This document shows, in pieces, positions 6,242 through 8,396 of a stretch of 8,396 nucleotides of DNA. Numbering within the stretch: position 1 is the first letter of the stretch; every line of letters starts with the position of its first letter. Origin of the DNA: an uncultured Eubacteriales bacterium (lineage in GTDB: Bacteria > Bacillota > Clostridia > Christensenellales > UBA1242); NCBI GenBank assembly GCA_905187655.1, contig CAJJIV010000043.1:1-8396 (forward strand), read 5' to 3'. A model generated the notes under the pieces. It was given only the letters and a program-made list of their open reading frames with translations, ran no database searches and had not been told where the DNA came from. A program made the translations under genes and the position numbers.

Positions 6242-7447
6242 ATGAGCAAAACGAAATTAAATTCACAAAAAATTTTGGACCAACTTAAAGATAAGGTTAA
6301 AAAGGCAACTTCTTTTGCTGGCGGAAAGTCGGTTGAGTATACTCCGGCAACTGAAAGTGTTAAGCCTGACCTTGTTAAAAGCGCTGTTATAAAAGCTGGA
6401 GAAGAAGGGTTTGGCAATGTCTTTAAAACTAACGACAATAATGAAAGTGGAGACTTGGTTAACGCTACTAATAATGCAACAACTAGCACAGGCAATAAGA
6501 CAATTTTAGATGTTGTTTCTTCTAGGGTTACTAATATGTTAAATAGTTTGTTTCCTGTCAAGAAAACTACAAACAATTTAGATGTGGACAAACTTATGCA
6601 GTCGCTAAACGAAGTTAAAGAAAAGTACAATTCTAAAACTGACCGAGATTTTTATATAGATGAACTTGAAAAGGAACTGGGGGAAGAGCCGGTATATCAA
6701 ACGATGGTTGAACCAGAGATTGATAAAGAAAAAATTAAAGAAGATGTTCAAAAATCTTACGAAGGTAAACGAGAACTTGAAGAAAATAAATTAAAAAATA
6801 AGTACGAAGCAAAAACCAAGAGTGTAGAAGAAGAAAAACAAGACCTTTTAACTAGTGTAGATTCTGATACTGACAATATTAATAATAAATATGACTATTT
6901 AAAAGAAAAGAGTTCGGCAGAGGCTCTTAGGCGTGGGCTTGCAAGGTCTTCGGTTGCACTTTTAAGTTTAAATTCTATTGAAAAGGATAGAGTGGGAGAG
7001 TTGGATAGTTACGCAAAAAATTTATCATCTTCTCTTGAAAAACTTGAAAATGAAATAGGTAACTTAAATGAAGAACTTTATGATGCCATGAATGAACTAG
7101 ATATTGAACTTGCCGAGAAGATAAACAAAGAAATTGAAAGCAAGGTTAGTGAACTTAAGCAAGAAAAGGAAAAGGCAATTAAGTTTAATAACAATGTTGA
7201 GAAGCTAAGACAACAAGAAGCTGTTAACCGAGCCGAAAGACAAAGTGAACTTGAAGAAAGTTACAGCAAAAAATATGCGGGAATAAAAGACCGGACAGAA
7301 AAAGAAGAACTTTATAACCTGGCTAAACGGCAAGTTTTGGCAAGTAATATTTCGGCATCAGAGCTTGTACAAAATGAAGAGTTGGTTGAATTACTTGGTG
7401 ACAAGTTTTACGATTTATATTACGAAGTTGCAAAAAGAGCAAAATAA
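6242..7447 (+). CDS. Coiled-coil protein, putative phage structural or assembly protein
   Basis: The protein has 401 residues. AAGGAGA (6224-6230) lies 11 bases before the ATG, and the previous stop is 19 bases away. Residues 1-65 are mixed; 64-86 are Asn/Thr/Ser-rich and probably disordered. Residues 110-205 and 240-350 are dominated by Glu and Lys in long helices typical of coiled coils. Between them lies a conserved-looking patch, ALRRGLARSSVALLSLNSIE (228-247), where Gly, Ala and Ser replace the charged pattern; it may be a helix turn or an interaction point. The C-terminus (385-401) is helical and aromatic (FYDLYYEVAK). It has no membrane segment or signal peptide. In position it follows the fibre genes and precedes the holin-like gene. 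I have the impression that similar proteins occur next to tail genes in gut Firmicutes phages, but I cannot confirm this here. Confidence 0.87.
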   Translation: MSKTKLNSQKILDQLKDKVKKATSFAGGKSVEYTPATESVKPDLVKSAVIKAGEEGFGNVFKTNDNNESGDLVNATNNATTSTGNKTILDVVSSRVTNMLNSLFPVKKTTNNLDVDKLMQSLNEVKEKYNSKTDRDFYIDELEKELGEEPVYQTMVEPEIDKEKIKEDVQKSYEGKRELEENKLKNKYEAKTKSVEEEKQDLLTSVDSDTDNINNKYDYLKEKSSAEALRRGLARSSVALLSLNSIEKDRVGELDSYAKNLSSSLEKLENEIGNLNEELYDAMNELDIELAEKINKEIESKVSELKQEKEKAIKFNNNVEKLRQQEAVNRAERQSELEESYSKKYAGIKDRTEKEELYNLAKRQVLASNISASELVQNEELVELLGDKFYDLYYEVAKRAK

Positions 7448-7475
7448 TTGTTTTGTTCTTTTTTGCTGTCTTGCA

Positions 7476-7521
7476 AGTTAATTTTTATGGTGGGAGTTTG
7501 CAAAAAGTGGGAAAATTAACT
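7476..7521 (+). repeat. Inverted repeat in the leader of the holin-like gene
   Basis: AGTTAATTTT (7476-7485) is matched exactly by its reverse complement AAAATTAACT (7512-7521), and a T-G wobble (7486 with 7511) adds one pair. The loop is about 24 bases. It lies in the 130-base gap before the holin-like gene, by far the largest gap in this run of genes. No T run follows, so it is not a standard terminator. It could be an RNA stem that affects translation or processing, or an operator. Confidence 0.45.
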
Positions 7522-7577
7522 AATTATGGGTGAAAAATGGGGAGCAGACAGAAATTAATAAAGGGAGTAATTTTTTT

Positions 7578-8396
7578 ATGGCAAAAATAAAAAGTTACAA
7601 TTTTTGGATAAAGTTAATATCACTAATAATTTTAGTTATAAGAATTATATTAACACAATTTGGTTTTAGTGTAGACACCACGGTAATTGTGGATATTGTT
7701 ACACTTGTTGCAGGAATTTTAATTTTGCTTGGAATAATAAAAGAGCCTACTGGCTTAAAAAACGAAAATAAGGAGAGCATTAGTATGAATAATGAAAAAA
7801 TTAAAGAAGATATTTTAAATGAATTAAATAATTGTATGTCAAATGAGTCGGTGTCTGGTAATGTGCTATTTGCATTAAACAAGGTGAAGTCGCTAATTTT
7901 AAGTGAAGAAGTAGCTGAAGAAGGTAAGGAGAGTGAAGGAGAAAATTTAATTACTGTTAACGAAGTGAACGCAGTTGAAGGCGAGGGTGCAACTAGTGCT
8001 GAAAATGTGGTTGATGGGGCGGACCTATTAAACGAACAAAATACACAAGCATTAGAGTTTAATAATAATGATACAATAGGCGAATTTGGAAATAATTTAA
8101 CCGAGCAAGCAAGCGAAGGTGAGCAGGTTGAAAAAGTTAATGAAGAATTTAATGGTGAGCAACCGCTAGAAGTTGTTGTGGATGCACAAGAAAACGAACT
8201 TACTAAATCTTTTGATGAACAAATTAATGAAAAAATTGAAGAAATTAATAATGTTAATGATGTTGTGATTAATGAAGATAAGCTAGCAGGTGATTTGGGC
8301 GAGGCAGAAAAATGCTTAGACCAAGAGTTGGTTGCAACTATTAGTGAGGGTGCCGACAGCGAGAAAGAAATATTAAAAAATAAAATTAAAGAATTT
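7578..8396 (+). CDS. Holin-like protein with long acidic C-terminal extension (partial)
   Basis: The reading frame starts at the ATG after AAAGGGAG (7560-7567, ten bases spacing) and is still open at the right edge after 273 codons. Residues 1-66 resemble small two-TM phage holins: a basic start (MAKIKSYNFW), TM1 at about 11-29, a short turn (FSVDT), TM2 at about 36-54, then LLGIIKEPTGLKN, which matches the G(I/V)xxPTTxGL ending of the phage holin family (PF04531-like, by eye). Such holins form pores in the inner membrane that release the endolysin. Family members usually stop soon after this motif. Here at least 204 more residues follow, very acidic (51 Asp/Glu, 14 Lys, no Arg) and lacking Tyr, Trp and His, so probably extended or helical and disordered. 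An internal start at 7785 divides the two parts. Another reading is a tail-associated membrane protein rather than a lysis protein. Confidence 0.75.
   Translation, partial: MAKIKSYNFWIKLISLIILVIRIILTQFGFSVDTTVIVDIVTLVAGILILLGIIKEPTGLKNENKESISMNNEKIKEDILNELNNCMSNESVSGNVLFALNKVKSLILSEEVAEEGKESEGENLITVNEVNAVEGEGATSAENVVDGADLLNEQNTQALEFNNNDTIGEFGNNLTEQASEGEQVEKVNEEFNGEQPLEVVVDAQENELTKSFDEQINEKIEEINNVNDVVINEDKLAGDLGEAEKCLDQELVATISEGADSEKEILKNKIKEF
7770..7787 (+). promoter_or_regulatory. Internal ribosome binding site and in-frame ATG within the holin-like gene
   Basis: AAGGAG (7770-7775) followed after nine bases by ATG (7785-7787) is a better Shine-Dalgarno match than the site used for the gene's own start. 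The ATG is codon 70 of the same frame and begins MNNEKIKEDI, just after the holin-type domain ends. A second, soluble acidic product could therefore be made from the same message. This is inferred from sequence alone. Confidence 0.55.

Noticed and set aside
6235..6630. A 131-codon frame on the minus strand, and similar minus-strand frames at 4157-4474, 5492-5743 and 7595-7882
   Set aside because: All are antisense to convincing genes, lack ribosome binding sites and have hydrophobic Ser/Leu/Phe-rich translations expected from reversed codons.
7498..7526. Possible promoter before the holin-like gene (TTGCAA, 17 bases, TAATTA)
   Set aside because: The -10 candidate matches consensus at only two of six bases, and no terminator precedes it. 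Read-through from the upstream genes is the simpler explanation.
7492..7542. Possible G-quadruplex from four G runs
   Set aside because: The loops between the runs would be 8 to 16 bases, longer than canonical quadruplexes allow.
486..8350. Apparent excess of the hexamer TTAGTG on the + strand (about 18 copies, including three within 5586-5610)
   Set aside because: Most copies are in the same codon phase (xTT AGT Gxx, as in Val-Ser or Leu-Ser), so preference for the Ser codon AGT and Val/Leu codons ending in TT explains them. A Chi-like or uptake signal is not needed.
1..8396. tRNA, rRNA, CRISPR array, transposase or insertion sequence
   Set aside because: No cloverleaf-like segment, regularly spaced repeat-spacer pattern, terminal inverted repeats or transposase-like translation was seen. 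The only notable direct repeat is a single 13-base pair of copies.

Overview
The window is low in G+C (roughly one third by eye). All genes lie on the + strand and are tightly packed, with strong AAGGAG-type ribosome binding sites, Trp encoded by TGG and stops TAA or TAG only. This suggests a bacteriophage or prophage of a low-G+C Firmicutes (Clostridia/Bacilli-type) host. The phage assignment rests on two genes: a tail-fibre-like protein at 3936-5966 and a holin-like membrane protein at 7578 to the right edge. No integrase, terminase, capsid or portal gene is in view, so phage, prophage and phage-derived element cannot be separated. No host genus is claimed.

Left block (1-1427): a 354-residue protein with a helical, coiled-coil-like N-terminal region and two C-terminal membrane segments is followed 28 bases later by a 74-residue protein. 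A clear intrinsic terminator at 1394-1427 closes this unit.

Middle block (1428-2723): a promoter with a perfect -10 box drives a single 404-residue coiled-coil protein that starts without a Shine-Dalgarno sequence. The surrounding intergenic region carries a perfect 13-base direct repeat.

Right block (2724-8396): an extended -10 promoter at 2774-2802 leads into a run of five genes. Two encode adjacent beta-rich, propeller-like proteins (344 and 676 residues) that look like tail-fibre or receptor-binding proteins. Then come an 80-residue beta-rich protein, a 401-residue coiled-coil protein and, after a 130-base leader, a holin-like two-TM protein with a very acidic extension that runs off the window. 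I infer the distal part of a tail module leading into a lysis module; an endolysin gene would be expected just beyond the right edge.

The most noteworthy observation is a strong in-frame Shine-Dalgarno plus ATG at 7770-7787. It lies exactly at the junction of the holin domain and the acidic extension, so the gene may make both a membrane-anchored and a soluble product. Several proteins (genes at 36, 1509, 5980 and 6242) have no family I recognise.
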